Positions 52,481 through 64,000 of a stretch of 64,000 nt of DNA are shown here, one piece after another (position 1 is the stretch's first letter; every line of letters starts with the position of its first letter). A model generated the notes under the pieces. That model was not told the DNA's origin. It saw only the letters and a list, made by a program, of their open reading frames with translations, and did no database searches. The DNA is from Formicarius rufipectus. Its lineage: Eukaryota; Chordata; Aves; Passeriformes; Formicariidae. The translations under genes and the position numbers were made by a program. The stretch lies in NCBI GenBank assembly GCA_013399695.1, contig VXAU01006171.1:892702-956701 (forward strand), given 5' to 3'.

Positions 52481-54275
52481 AGCCACCAGTTCAGTTCTGT
52501 GTTACTTACACAGGATTTTCTGAGCAATTCCCCTGGCTGCATCCAAGGCCAGCTCTCCCCAGGTCACCTCAGTGATGCAGCAGAAGCTCTGCCCACAACC
52601 AGCTCTTCCCATGCCATCCACACCATCCCAAGCACTGAGGCCACAGCACACAGCACAGGGCAGGTCCTGTCCTCAAGAACACCCAGGGCTGTGCAGAGTA
52701 ACACAACACTGACCTGAGAAAAATCCAGGTGAACTTACCTTTGCACTTGCCAGATAACAAGTATTTATAAACAACTGTTCTCCCTGCCACTCACCAATAT
52801 CAGGGCACTGTGCCTTTACACTGTGAAAATCCAAATATTGAGAGTAGGCTTAAAATTAGCACAGTGCAAAAGGTGCTGCCAAAGAATTACCCACCAATAA
52901 AAACCATCTTTGGAGGAGGGAGAAGCTCTGGGAGCTTCCAACACACACACCACGGAGCAGATATTCAAGGGAGCTGAGTCACTGTGGCTTTCTGAAAGGA
53001 GCTTCAACCACGACTTGAAGGATGGAACATTGACAGGCACTTCAAACTCTCTGAGACATAAAAGTTTTTCTTTTCAAGGCACCGAGTTTTTAAGTCTGAG
53101 GCTGCAACTAATTTCCTGCCACTTTCTTCCCCTTTTATTTTTGTTTTTTGAATACTTTGATATCTATGTTCCCAACATGATGCTTTACTTCAATCCTGTA
53201 CCAGACATCAGAGCAAGGACCAGGCTCACCAGACTTCTAAAAACCTGAGCAGACAAGCAAATCCAGTAGATTCTGCATAGAAAAGGTACAAGAAAGAAAA
53301 CAGAAAATGTAAATATTGGCACTAGCTGAAGGGAGCACAAGGCACAGCAAGATGGAATTAATTCAGTGTGGGATGCAGAGAGCTCCACTCCATCCCTTCC
53401 CAGGTTTAGGCAGAACAAAGCCCAGGGAAGGATCTCAAAGACCCTCACAAAGGTTGGGATCCATCAGGTCTGAAACTTGAACAGAGGAAGCTGACAGGAG
53501 GAAATGAATGCCAACAGAAACCCCCTGTCCCTGGAAAGGGTCTGAAAACAAGAACCAGTCCTTCTGATTTCCACCCCACCCAACAACTTCTCCAAGGTTT
53601 TGGGTTGTGCTTTTTTTTCTGTTGAGTTTCAGAAAAAGAACAACTTGAACATATTCATATTCTTTCCCAGTAAGGGATGGTTGGAGAAGAGACAAGAATA
53701 AAATATCATCTCCTGCTCAATTCTGAACATTCAGTTTTACTCATCAGTGTGAAGAGTAAGAACCCCACATGGACTCCCGTCTCCCCCAAACCCTGCTAAG
53801 GGCTCTCCTCCCTCTCCCCATCCCCTGTCCCTCCCATCTAATGGTGCTGCCTTGGGGTGCAGAGGGAACCAGCCTGAAGGGAGTTCAGCCTCAGCTCTGG
53901 GGGTTCCCCTCACTCAAACACTTCTTAGAGCAACACACTAATTACATTTGCTCCCTCCATGGCTTTCTCTGCTGCTCCTCTGCCCCCAAGGTCCTCCCAA
54001 CACAGCTCAGCACTGAGGGCTGGGCAGACTGAGCAGCTCTTGGGGAAAAAAAGGCTCCTGGTCTTCCAAGGGAACTCCAGGTAAATACTAAAAAACAAAC
54101 ATGAAAACATCCCCTCAGTTTTCTGCATCAGATAAAAATTAGAAATTAAATGTCAGACATAATATTAAGATTAAAAGAAGCTGGTCTATTAGTGGATATT
54201 CCTACCATAAGCTACTAGAATTAAATATAAAATAACCTATACGCAGTGCACTCCTTTCTCCTGCACTGTTTATTT

Positions 54276-54318
54276 GGGTGTGTATATACATATATAGATA
54301 TATGTGTGTACATGAAAC
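54276..54318. repeat. TG/TA-rich simple sequence
   Basis: Interrupted alternation of TGTG, TATATA and ATATAG over about 40 bp. Confidence 0.75.
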
Positions 54319-54675
54319 TGCAAAACAAATAAGCTGCTAAACTCCAAATTGTTCTCTGCAGGCAAATTCTGATCCCAACTGAGAATTATCATCTGTCAAG
54401 TTCCCCAAACCTTCACAAAACACAAACTTCCACAGCACATGCTGACTGCATATGGAAGAAATTATATCTGGAATTAAATCCTCTAGATCATACTTGAAGG
54501 ATCTTCTCCTCATTGTCAGCCTTCAAGACCAGGAGTGGGAGGACAGAAATTCATTCCTTCTTTTCAAAGCTGTCCGTGATCACCGGGAGCATCCCCTGGG
54601 AAACCCACAGTGCCCTCCCAGCCCTCAGCCCCAGCTCCATGGGGCTGCCCTTCTGCTCACACTGGGTGCAGTGTG

Positions 54676-54980
54676 GAGCAGGCAGAGGTTGTCCTCCACA
54701 CCAAGGACACATGGTCACCACCCCATCCTCACTGCCAGGCTCTCCCACAGCAGCCAAAGATTGTCCTCCACACCAAGCACACACTGTGACCATCCCATCC
54801 TCACTGCCAGGCTCTCCCACAGCAGCCAAAGATTGTCCTCCACACCAGTCACACATGGTCACCATCCCATCCTCGCTGCCAAACTCTGTCCTCCACAGCA
54901 GCCAAAGATTGTCCTCCACACCAGTCACACATGGTCACCATCCCATCCTCACTGCCAGGCTCTCCCACAGCAGCCAGGCA
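54676..54980. repeat. 72-bp tandem array, about four copies
   Basis: Units hold CAGCCAAAGATTGTCCTCCA, ACCATCCCATCCTCACTGCC and AGGCTCTCCCACAG. Copies start near 54676, 54751, 54823 and 54899; a short fifth start is at 54971. Confidence 0.92.
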
Positions 54981-57900
54981 ATGACACAATTCTCACTTCC
55001 CAGGGAAACGTGGTAATTGAGTTACTTTTACAGCACTTCAAGTTCTGCCCAGTTTTTGTGGCAATCACATGAGAAGGGGACACATTATCTGCTTTTTCAT
55101 CAGTAAGGGAAATGCGCTGTTGAAGGACAGAACTAAGCAAGTCAACACAACTCCCAGTGGAACTGCAGGTACGGGTCTGCTCCACAGAGCATCTTTGCTC
55201 AACACCAATGTTGAGACACAAGTGAGAAGTCCAAGTCTTGCTTTTGCCAAGAACACCCAGTTAAAACCACATGGAAATGCTGTAGCTGAGAAAGGCTCTG
55301 CCTGTGCTGAAGTTCTGACCCAGCAACACCCCCAGATCCACCTCCTGCTCCTTCAGCCTCTCTCAGAAGCCTTTGGGGCTGGTAAATCAGAGCTCAGAGC
55401 CTGCACTGATGGAGCCTCTGCCAGATGAGCAGATGCAATCTGTGCTCTCAGGAGGAGCCTGGACCACAGTGACGTCAAGCCCAGCCCAGCCAGCCCTTCC
55501 ATCCCGAGCTCCCCCCGTGCTTGCAGAGAGGGCACTGAGCTGCTCTTGGCACAGAGACAGCCCTGCCATCCCCCCTGGCACCGGGATTTATCCCTGCTCC
55601 TCCCACAGCCCAGCACAGCTCCACGGCAGGAGGAGCCCAAAGCCACCCCAAACTCTGCTCCAGGGGCTCCTGACAGCCCAGTGCTGCTGGCTCCACATCA
55701 CGTGCTGCTCTGAAGGGGAGGGAAAGGATTTTTGTAGCTCTAGCTCAGATTTTTTCCTTTTCAGGATGGCTGCTCCCTCACTTCCTCATGCCTGTGAGCT
55801 CTGTGTTTATTTTTTCCTTGGATAATTTTTAACCTCGCCAAAAAAAAAGGGGCTGACATTCACCAAAGGCAAGGTCTAAGTGCTACCAGACTGCTCCTGC
55901 CCAGCACAGCTCCCAGCACCCCCAGTAAGACCAGCCCAGGGAGGGTCCTGCAGCAGCACTGCCAGCTGTGACTGGGCTGGTTTCTCACCCTGCCCATCTG
56001 CCCGAGCTGCAAAAGGCTCTGCCACCACAGCACAAGGGGCTGTGTTTCCACTGAACCCCTGCCCATCATGCAATCCAAACAGCTGAGAATTGCCAACACC
56101 AAGAACTCGGTGCTGACTGTTGTCACAAATTAGGAATGAAGGAAGTGTTGGCCCTAACGCTTTAGTCCCTCTCTGACTGAGTAGCTGCTCATTAGAATAA
56201 TATTTTCGAGGCACACTGCATTGAGTGTCAATCTCTACTTGGCTATTCTGGTGCTTCAAACACTCATGTGAGACATAAGGCTCCTTTTACACATTTGTTA
56301 GGGGCCACTAAATGCTAATCCAGGATTTTTGCAACTCCCTCCCCCCAGCCAGCCAGCTGCCAAGCAAGGGAACAAACACTCGATGCCCAGTTTACTCCTG
56401 AAGCACCAGTAAGGTGCTTCTCAAGACAGACCTCAAAGCACCAAACGCCCTTTTGGATGGCAACAAAAATGCAAAGCACTTCCCAGAGACACAAACCTTC
56501 CCCAACAGCTCATTTTGTCTCCTGGCATTTGGATCACACCCTTGAAAGTCATGCAGGAAGGACTGGAGGTTTTTCTACAGCCAGGCCCCAAATCACAAGA
56601 TGCTTGACAGATTAGCACTGGCACCTTGATCTCCACCCAGCAAGGTGCAGAACCAGCCGGAGGAGCTCCAAAGGCAGCACTCACTGAAGGAGACAACTCA
56701 CACCACGCAGGTGTTCCCACACCCAGCACTGCAACTTCATCCTGCAAGGGGAATCCAAATCCTGCCAGGAGGAGGACAGGACACTCCACCTCCAGCATCA
56801 AGATGTGAGTGGCACAGGCTGTTTGCTGAAGACACCTGGTAAGGTCTGCCTCTCTTTTAAGGCTGACAGCCTCATTCTTTGCCTGCTGAGTGCTCTCCAC
56901 CACAAGTCCCTCCAGCTGCCCTTCCCTGAGACAGCACTGCTGCAGACAGGGCTTTTGCTCAGCAAAGCACAGGCTGCCCAGAAAATCAGAGGTGAAATTA
57001 CTTAACTCGGGTTCCTCTTTGACTAATGACTTCCATGTGGCACTTGGACACTGGAAAGCCTCCTCTGGTGTGGGTACCCAGCATATTTATTGCTTAAGTA
57101 AATAACCTAAATTGAAAATATTTTGGAATTGGAACAGCTTTCAAAATATGAAGCCTTATTTTTCAAGTAAAATAGTAAGTTTCTAGGATAAGTTTATGCA
57201 GTCAGCACAGAACTTCACTCTGTCCTAAAAACAAGAGAAATGAGATTACAGAGAATGGACTCTGAAGGGTTTGACACCGGGGTGTCACAGTGCATTTATT
57301 GGCTCCCTCTGGAAAATGAAACACCTCCTGAGCACAGCAGGACAAGGGATGAGAGGAAATCCAACCTGGACACACGAAAATGCAAAGGGGAAAAAACTTG
57401 AGGAGCCAGGAATGGCTCCTTGGGGAGAGCAGAAAACCAGAAACCTTGAAGCACCAACACGTGGATGTGAGCTGAAGATCCCAGAAGGTGGGTGACCCCT
57501 TCCTGTGCCTGTGCTGCACCAGGAACCACAGCAGGGAGGGCCACGAGGCTCTGCCTGACAGCTCAGCTATGGAAGAGTCAGAGCCCTCCAGGAGAAAGTG
57601 TCCTGGGCACCAAACTGCCTTGGGCAGCACACCTTTGTGACTCCACACACTCGGGCCAGTCTCTCTGAAGGTCCTGGCGAACTAATTAAGTGAATTACAG
57701 CTGCTTTTGACTAATTACAGACACTTTAAACCTTAACTGCCAAGTCCTGCCAGAAGAGGCGACAATCAACTGGTAACTCACTGGTGACAGGAACACCAAG
57801 AGCTGCCACCAAAGCGGGGAACATCACTTGGATGCTCCTTGTCTCCATGTCCTTGCCCTGTACCTGGGCCCCTCAAGCACTGCTGGCACACAGCTCCACA

Positions 57901-59437
57901 GACCTTCAGCTCCCCCAACACACTGCTTGGGTTTTATACCAACACCCAAACAACCAGCACAAGCAAACTGCAATTCATCCCCACAACCCCCAGTTTGACA
58001 AAGCCTCCCCCAGGGCCAGGTGAGGGAGCCTTGGGCACAGGAAGGGCACTGTCCTGCAGGTGCCCTGCACTGTCCCTGTGTTTTACACCCCACACCTCAC
58101 CAAGCAGTCTCTCCCTTCAGCCTCTCAACACTTCAGATACCTGGCTGAAGATGTTCCCAGTACCTGGGAGATTCCCCCCCAAACTTCATGAGTTGATCCA
58201 TCTGTTTGCATCGTGCTCCGTGAGCATGGTCCTCCCCTGCCAGGCACCCAGAAAGCACAGCACCCACTCTGAAGTCTCTCTGAAGGTCCTGATGAGGCTT
58301 CTGGCATTGCTGGGACCCACCAGCACCTCCACCTTCCCAGCTCTCAGAACAGGCTCTGAGAGCCTTCAAAAGCAACAGAGCAAAAGAGATGGAGTGCACA
58401 GAAGAACCCAACAGTTGAGCTACCCTAAATATTAAGCAAGCCACCAATTTTAATAACTTTGCTATATTAAAAGATATGCACCAATGTCACCCCACCCCCA
58501 CAATTCATCAAGGCTTTTCACTCCCTTGGGCTCTTGTGACTAAGTATAATATTTCATTAAATATCCTGTTCATTCTGGCTTATGTACTGGGGAACACACT
58601 AATTTTAGAAAACTGATTAGCTGGTTCTCTCTAACCGAATGTTATTGTAGCTAAGGTCAGGTTTTGCTCTGAAACTATGGCAACAAAACCACAGTATTCC
58701 TTTGTCTACAAGGTTGGGGTAGGTTTATTAACAGAACTGCTCTACTTAATAGCTCAGCACTACTTTTTGGCAATCCCTGCCTTGATCCTACCTGAAATAC
58801 CCCGAGCTTTCCACAGGGGAAAAGGCTCAGTCCTGCAAGAGCTGAGAAAGCACAAAATGCTCCAACCAGCATTTTGGTTATTCCTCCTTTTTGGGACAGG
58901 GTCACCACAGCAGCACGTTCCCACCTTGCCCTGCACAGACCCAGAGCCCACACTTCCAGCTGGGCAAACCAAGGGCACGGACCAAACCTCTCCCTGGGGT
59001 CCAACCAAATGCCCCTCCTCGTCCCCCTGAGTTCCTGGAGCAGCACACTGGTTTTCACCCAGTGCTGCAGGTCTGGGCATTAATGGCACTTTCTGCCTCA
59101 GAGGGGCCCTGCTCTGCCTCCATCTCCAAGCAAAACATCCAAGATGAAAGCACTTGAAAAGCAGAAGTTGGCAGCAGCTCTTTGGCCACAGAGCAGCATG
59201 AAAACACAACCCAAGATATCTTTATAGCCTGTGCCTGGGGCTCCAGCAGACCCAGCTCCTCCTCCTCACTACCACAAACTGGTACAACAAAGTTGAGCAG
59301 ACCCTCCTAATCTGTGCCACCAGACCCTTCCCACTGGTCTGGGTAGGACACAGAAGAAACCATGCTAAACCACCTCAATTAAATGAACTATTACTTAGAA
59401 AGTCATTTATGCACTGTCTCAGCCCAGCACATCAGCA

Positions 59438-59595
59438 CAGAATCCCAGACTGGTTTGTGCTGGAAGGGACCTCAAAGCCCATCCATCCCAGCCCTGCCAT
59501 GGGCAGGGACACCTTCCATCAGCCCAGGGTGCTCCAAGCCCCATCCAACCTGGCCTGGGACACTCCCAGGGATGGGGCAGCCCCAGCTTCTCTGG
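59438..59595 (-). repeat. CR1 LINE 3' fragment
   Basis: Reverse-oriented tail, GTTTGTGCTGGAAGGGACCT to GGCAGCCCCAGCTTCTCTGG. Confidence 0.85.
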
Positions 59596-61439
59596 ACAAC
59601 AAAGGCTCACTGAGTCCAGATGCCTTTGGGATGTCCTGGTGCTTCCTCACAAACCCCTTCTGACTGCAGCACAGCCTTGTCTGGTCCCACAGGCCAGGAA
59701 GGACCCACCCTGCAATAAATTGGGAAATGAAGAACAAACAGCTGCCCAACTCACTCAGGATAAAGCCCAACCACCTTCCCTTGGAGTCCTGCATCCCTCC
59801 TGATCGGAACTGCTCTCACAGGCTGCCCCAAGCCTCAGCAGGTATCAAAGCACATCTGCTGGAGGAAAAAGCAACACTTGCACAGCCTCCCAGTTTTTGT
59901 CACTACCCAAATGCCACAGTGACAAGTGTCCCCAACATCTGTCTGTGGGCTGTGGTGGGCTCAGCAGCACAGGGCAGGATTCCTCCAGCACATTCCAATG
60001 TGGACGAGCAGTTGGCACTTCCCAGTGCAGTTCTATAAATACTGAGGATGGTTCTCAAAGATTCCTCATCGAGGCAGCAGGATGGATTTCAGATTTTAAC
60101 TGCATCCTAATTCAGCAAGATGGAAAGGGATTTTCTTCTACTCAAAATGCCCAATGCTTCAATTTCAAATAAAAAAAGATACTGGCATACATTAGACTGT
60201 ATTTTTATCATTTTTTTCTTCCATCATATCAAACAAAAAAATTCATTTGATTTTACATTAAATCATCATATTAGTAGTCTTTTTGAAAAAGGGGTGAGTA
60301 TAATTTTTTTTGGTTTTGTGGTGTTTGGCCATAAAATAGAGAAGTTATTTAAGAGGGTATTTACTGTTGTCACCTCATTTCCTACTTTTGGTATTCAGAG
60401 TGTGCATTTTAATGTGTCTGGGATAGCCCCAAACCAGAAAGGAGTCAGCTTCCCATTGCAAGTGATGGATTTGATGTGTTTCTCTTCAAGATCCCTGTGC
60501 TAAGCTTTGGCCTCAGCACAAGAACCCTCAAAAGTTCTGCCTCCTGCATGAGAAACGAACCTTGCTGTTTGAGCTGCTAATATACGGTTATCAGAGTGGA
60601 AAAAGGTCATAGTTAGACTTTAAATATTCCTTAAAGGAGTCCAGGCACTTTAATAATGAATGTACCCAGACATTTCAGGAAGAAGAGGAGCTCAGGCTCT
60701 GCTGTGAGCTCAGGTCCATCCCCTGCTCTCCCCACCACCCCAGGAAGGTGCCCTCAGCACAACACCCACCCACACTCCTCTGCTGAGTGCTGAACAGTCA
60801 AACAAGCCACACTATTTCCCATCAAAGTTTAAAAAGCTGACACGACCCCTTTCCCCAGAGTGGATCTGGATGAGTGTGCATGGAAGGCAGTAGGGTTCAA
60901 GGCCACACTACTGGAAGCTGACCACAGGATACCCACAGGCTGATGCCACAAAACCCCCTGATGAACACAGGACAGCACTGAGCCACCTCAGTGCCTACAA
61001 AGTGCTCTCCGTATGCTGCTGACATTTTTCCAAAACTGGCAGACAGAAGGACTTGATTACTTTAGTTTGGTTTTTCATTTTCTGAAGTGTTTGGGAAAAC
61101 TATGTATGTGACCCTTCAACTGAAAAAATCCCTTAATCTCAGTCCTAATGCCAAGCCATAAACAAGGCTGCATTGACTAAATAAGGGTAAATAATGTGTA
61201 TGTGGAGCTCCAGAGCCTCTATCAGCCCTGCATGAATCACTTACTGCCTTCACATGCAGTTCCCCTCATATGTGAGTGAGAGGCTTCAGACCATCAATGG
61301 CAAAGCCAGGAAGGACAAAACCCAAACCATTTCTGCTGTGGAGATGCACACTGAAATCCAGCAGTGCTGAGCACAGGGATACTTTAAGACTTATCCATCA
61401 AAAGTCTGAGGGTGATGAGGCACTGCAACAGTTTTCTGG

Positions 61440-61556
61440 CTGTCCCATCCTTGGAAGCGTCCCAGGCCAGGTTGGATGAGGCTTGGAGCAACCTGGGCTG
61501 GTGGGAGGTGTCCCTGCCCATGGCAGGGGTGGGGCTGGATCCCATTCCGGGATTCA
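61440..61556 (+). repeat. CR1 LINE 3' fragment
   Basis: Plus-oriented tail, CCAGGCCAGGTTGGATGAGG and GAGGTGTCCCTGCCCATGGC, ending CATTCCGGGATTC. Confidence 0.8.
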
Positions 61557-62048
61557 CACTAAATCCGTTTTTTACACATAGATATTTACATTCTGAAGCT
61601 TTCAGTGCCCAGGTGGCTCCTGCAGCAGCCCAGGCCCGAGCCCCTCTGGGCAGCAGGAGCACACGGGACACAACGGGACCAAAAGAACAAACACAATTTC
61701 AACTACTCATCTGCTGCTTCACCATGAGGGTATTTTAAGTCTCAGATATGGGTTCATTCCTTGAACATCATGCCAAAAAAAGAGTGTTGCCCAGCAACTA
61801 CTAAAACAATGTTCTGGAAGGAGAGAGCTGCTGGACAAATTAACCCAGTAGGTGCCCTTGTCCTGCAGAGCTCCTGGATGCTGGCAGACAGCTCTGCATC
61901 CCCACGACAGAGCTGCAAGGAATTTCCTGGGAAGGCTGTCACACAGCCTGCTTTGCTGTAGTAGCAGTGCCTTGCACTAAACACACACTTTGGGCTGTGC
62001 TCCAGGACAAAGGAACACAAACAAACCCTGCCCAGGCTGCCTGACCAG

Positions 62049-62780
62049 CCCAGGGAGCAGCTAAAGCTCAACCCAGGGAGCACAGGGAGCAGCTGAAGTT
62101 CAACCCAGGGAGCACAGGGCAGCAGCTAAAGCTCAGCCCAGGGAGCAGCTAAAGCTCAGCCCAGGGAGCACAGGGAGCAGCTAAAGCTCAGCCCAGGGAG
62201 CAGCTAAAGCTCAGCCCAGGGAGCACAGGGAGTAGCTAAAGCTCAGCCCAGGGAGCACAGGGAGCAGCTAAAGCTCAGCCCAGGGAGCACAGGGAGCAGC
62301 TGAAGTTCAACCCAGGGAGCACAGGGCAGCAGCTAAAGCTCAGCCCAGGGAGCAGCTAAAGCTCAGCCCAGGGAGCACAGGGAGCAGCTAAAGCTCAGCC
62401 CAGGGAGCAGCTAAAGCTCAGCCCAGGGAGCACAGGGAGTAGCTAAAGCTCAGCCCAGGGAGCACAGGGAGCAGCTAAAGCTCAGCCCAGGGAGCACAGG
62501 GAGCAGCTGAAGTTCAACCCAGGGAGCACAGGGCAGCAGCTAAAGCTCAGCCCAGGGAGCAGCTAAAGCTCAGCCCAGGGAGCACAGGGAGCAGCTAAAG
62601 CTCAGCCCAGGGAGCAGCTAAAGCTCAGCCCAGGGAGCACAGGGAGTAGCTAAAGCTCAGCCCAGGGAGCACAGGGAGCAGCTAAAGCTCAGCCCAGGGA
62701 GCACAGGGAGCAGCTAAAGCTCAGCCCAGGGAGCACAGGGCAGCAGCTAAAGCTCAGCCCAGCTCAGGGCAGCTGCTGAA
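62049..62780. repeat. Higher-order tandem array, 207-bp period
   Basis: Basic units are 23 bp (CTAAAGCTCAGCCCAGGGAG plus CAG) and 32 bp (the same plus CACAGGGAG), with a 33-bp variant starting CTGAAGTTCAACCCAGGGAG. The variant starts at 62093, 62300 and 62507, a spacing of 207 both times. Each 207-bp block holds units of 33, 23, 32, 23, 32, 32 and 32 bp, and the private GAGTAG change recurs once per block in the same unit, so blocks were copied as wholes. A CAGCT/CAGCC-rich tail runs on to about 62828. Confidence 0.95.
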
Positions 62781-64000
62781 GCTCAGCTCAGCTCAGTCCA
62801 GCCCAGCTCAGCCCAGCCCTGCCCAGCCCACCCCCGAGTTCGATTTTAGAGCCAGACCTGTCTCCCTGCACCTAAGCAAGGCTGATTTCCAGGGAAATAG
62901 GGGGGTTTTAGCCAAGCTGAGGGGCAGCTCAAGTTCCTACTCCCCACACCAGTCCAGCCAGTTCAAGGGACACTCATTTCATCCCCCCTCCACACACAGT
63001 GACATTCAGACAGCAATTAGAGAGCGGTTCCAGCTCATCTGACAGCTGAAACAGCTCTGCTCAGAGAAGTGCAGATAACCAAGGAACTGCCACACTCCTT
63101 TTTTTGGAGGCTTGTACAAGTAGGATTTCTTCCAGGAATCTCATCTGTACACATTTAGAACAGTTCAGGGAAAAAAAGCCTCTTTCGCAAGAGTTTTCAT
63201 GTGAGCGTTTTTAAAAAGAAACACCCCAACAAAAGTAACTCTTCAGCCTCAACATTTTGCAAGGGAGTTTTAGAGAGCTCCTGAACGAGCTGGGCCCGAA
63301 GGCACGACGGGCCAGAGCAACACAGGTTGAGAAAAACCAAACACACCCAACACACCATTGCTAAAGTGGATTCAGAAAGCCAAAATCAAACCCCCACTGC
63401 GATCTCACAGACCATAACTACCATCCAACCTCAACCCACCGAGCTCAGGGGCTCTGTCACCGTGACTGGGATGGGGAAGAGGACAAAAGAAATTCACATC
63501 CTTTAAGTGGTCAAAAGAATACTTTAAGGAGAGGGAGGTTCCACAGCAGTTGGGATGTGAAACAAGCGCAGGGAAACACTCAGAGGAACTCAAAGGTGCT
63601 GCACTAATCCCTTCCCTTGGAGATCTTTGAACTCCAGCACTTCACTTTTTCCCATCTAAAACCTGTTGGAATTTTTTTTTTTTAAGTAACCATCTCACCT
63701 ACACTTTTACTCCAAGCTTTACCCGAACACTGTCCCCCCTCTCTTGCTTTCCCCCACCACCAGCTCCATCCCTCAGCCTCCTCTCCCCCAACCTCTGCCA
63801 CCCAGCACTTCCCAAGCCAACGTTTCCTAAAGCAGGGCCCCCTCCAAAAAGCCCCCCCCGGTTTCAGCTGGGCTTTTTTGGGTTGTTTTGGGGAACACAT
63901 TCCCGTGGTAGGGAAATGCTCCCACCCCCCTGAGCAGGTCAGCAGTGACAGAACAGACTGACACTGTCTCAGGAGAGGCTCTCTCCAGGCACAGGGATGG

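Larger units (their letters stand above)
37089..64000 (-). other. ITPR1: 5' intron(s) of ITPR1, about 27 kb
   Basis: No match was recognised to the upstream coding exons (mammalian segments MSSFLHIGDICSLYAEGS and VVQPETGDLNNPPKKFR) on the minus strand. The stretch holds seven CR1 fragments, several minisatellites, AT-rich islands and a higher-order array, listed separately. Open frames of 100-235 codons on both strands lack family similarity and follow GC-rich or tandem repeats. I cannot exclude a short exon missed by eye or a 5' untranslated exon. Confidence 0.65.

Noticed and set aside
63700..64000. Promoter or CpG island at the right edge
   Set aside because: The stretch is C-rich and pyrimidine-rich but poor in CpG, with no start-site features.

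Overview
The window is vertebrate nuclear DNA, most likely from a bird. It carries many truncated CR1 retroposons (the dominant avian LINE), with the typical 3' parts and ATTCTATG-like ends, and short GC-rich introns full of minisatellites. No bacterial, viral or mobile-element coding gene was found.

The only gene recognised is ITPR1, the type 1 inositol 1,4,5-trisphosphate receptor, an ER calcium-release channel. It runs on the minus strand. I could place 31 consecutive coding exons between 37088 (5' side) and 2136 (3' side). They join in frame without a stop, total 4343 bp, and encode about residues 55 to 1502 (numbering with the SI segment, without SIII). This covers most of the suppressor domain, the whole IP3-binding core and a large part of the central armadillo/coupling region. 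The first about 54 residues and the C-terminal half with the pore are not recognised here. Sequence from 1 to 2135 is the intron following the last exon seen, and 37089-64000 is about 27 kb of 5' intron with no exon that I recognise. Isoform choice rests on residue matches that fit ITPR1 but not ITPR2 or ITPR3, including the alternatively spliced SI exon at 28291-28335, which falls exactly at residues 318-332.

Layout: 1-12.2 kb, dense exons for residues 980-1502, plus a duplicated 192-bp intronic block; 13.7-25.6 kb, exons for residues 333-979; 28.3-37.1 kb, exons for residues 55-332, four minisatellites closely flanking exons in the 22-37 kb stretch; 37-64 kb, intronic sequence with CR1 fragments, tandem arrays, AT-rich islands and a 207-bp higher-order repeat at the far right.

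The main points for a second look are an exon (10471-10525) whose expected 5' splice site reads GA instead of GT, a minisatellite made from the end of a coding exon that multiplies its 5' splice site (33450-33625), the clustering of minisatellites against ITPR1 splice sites, and the 207-bp higher-order array. No undescribed multi-gene system is visible.
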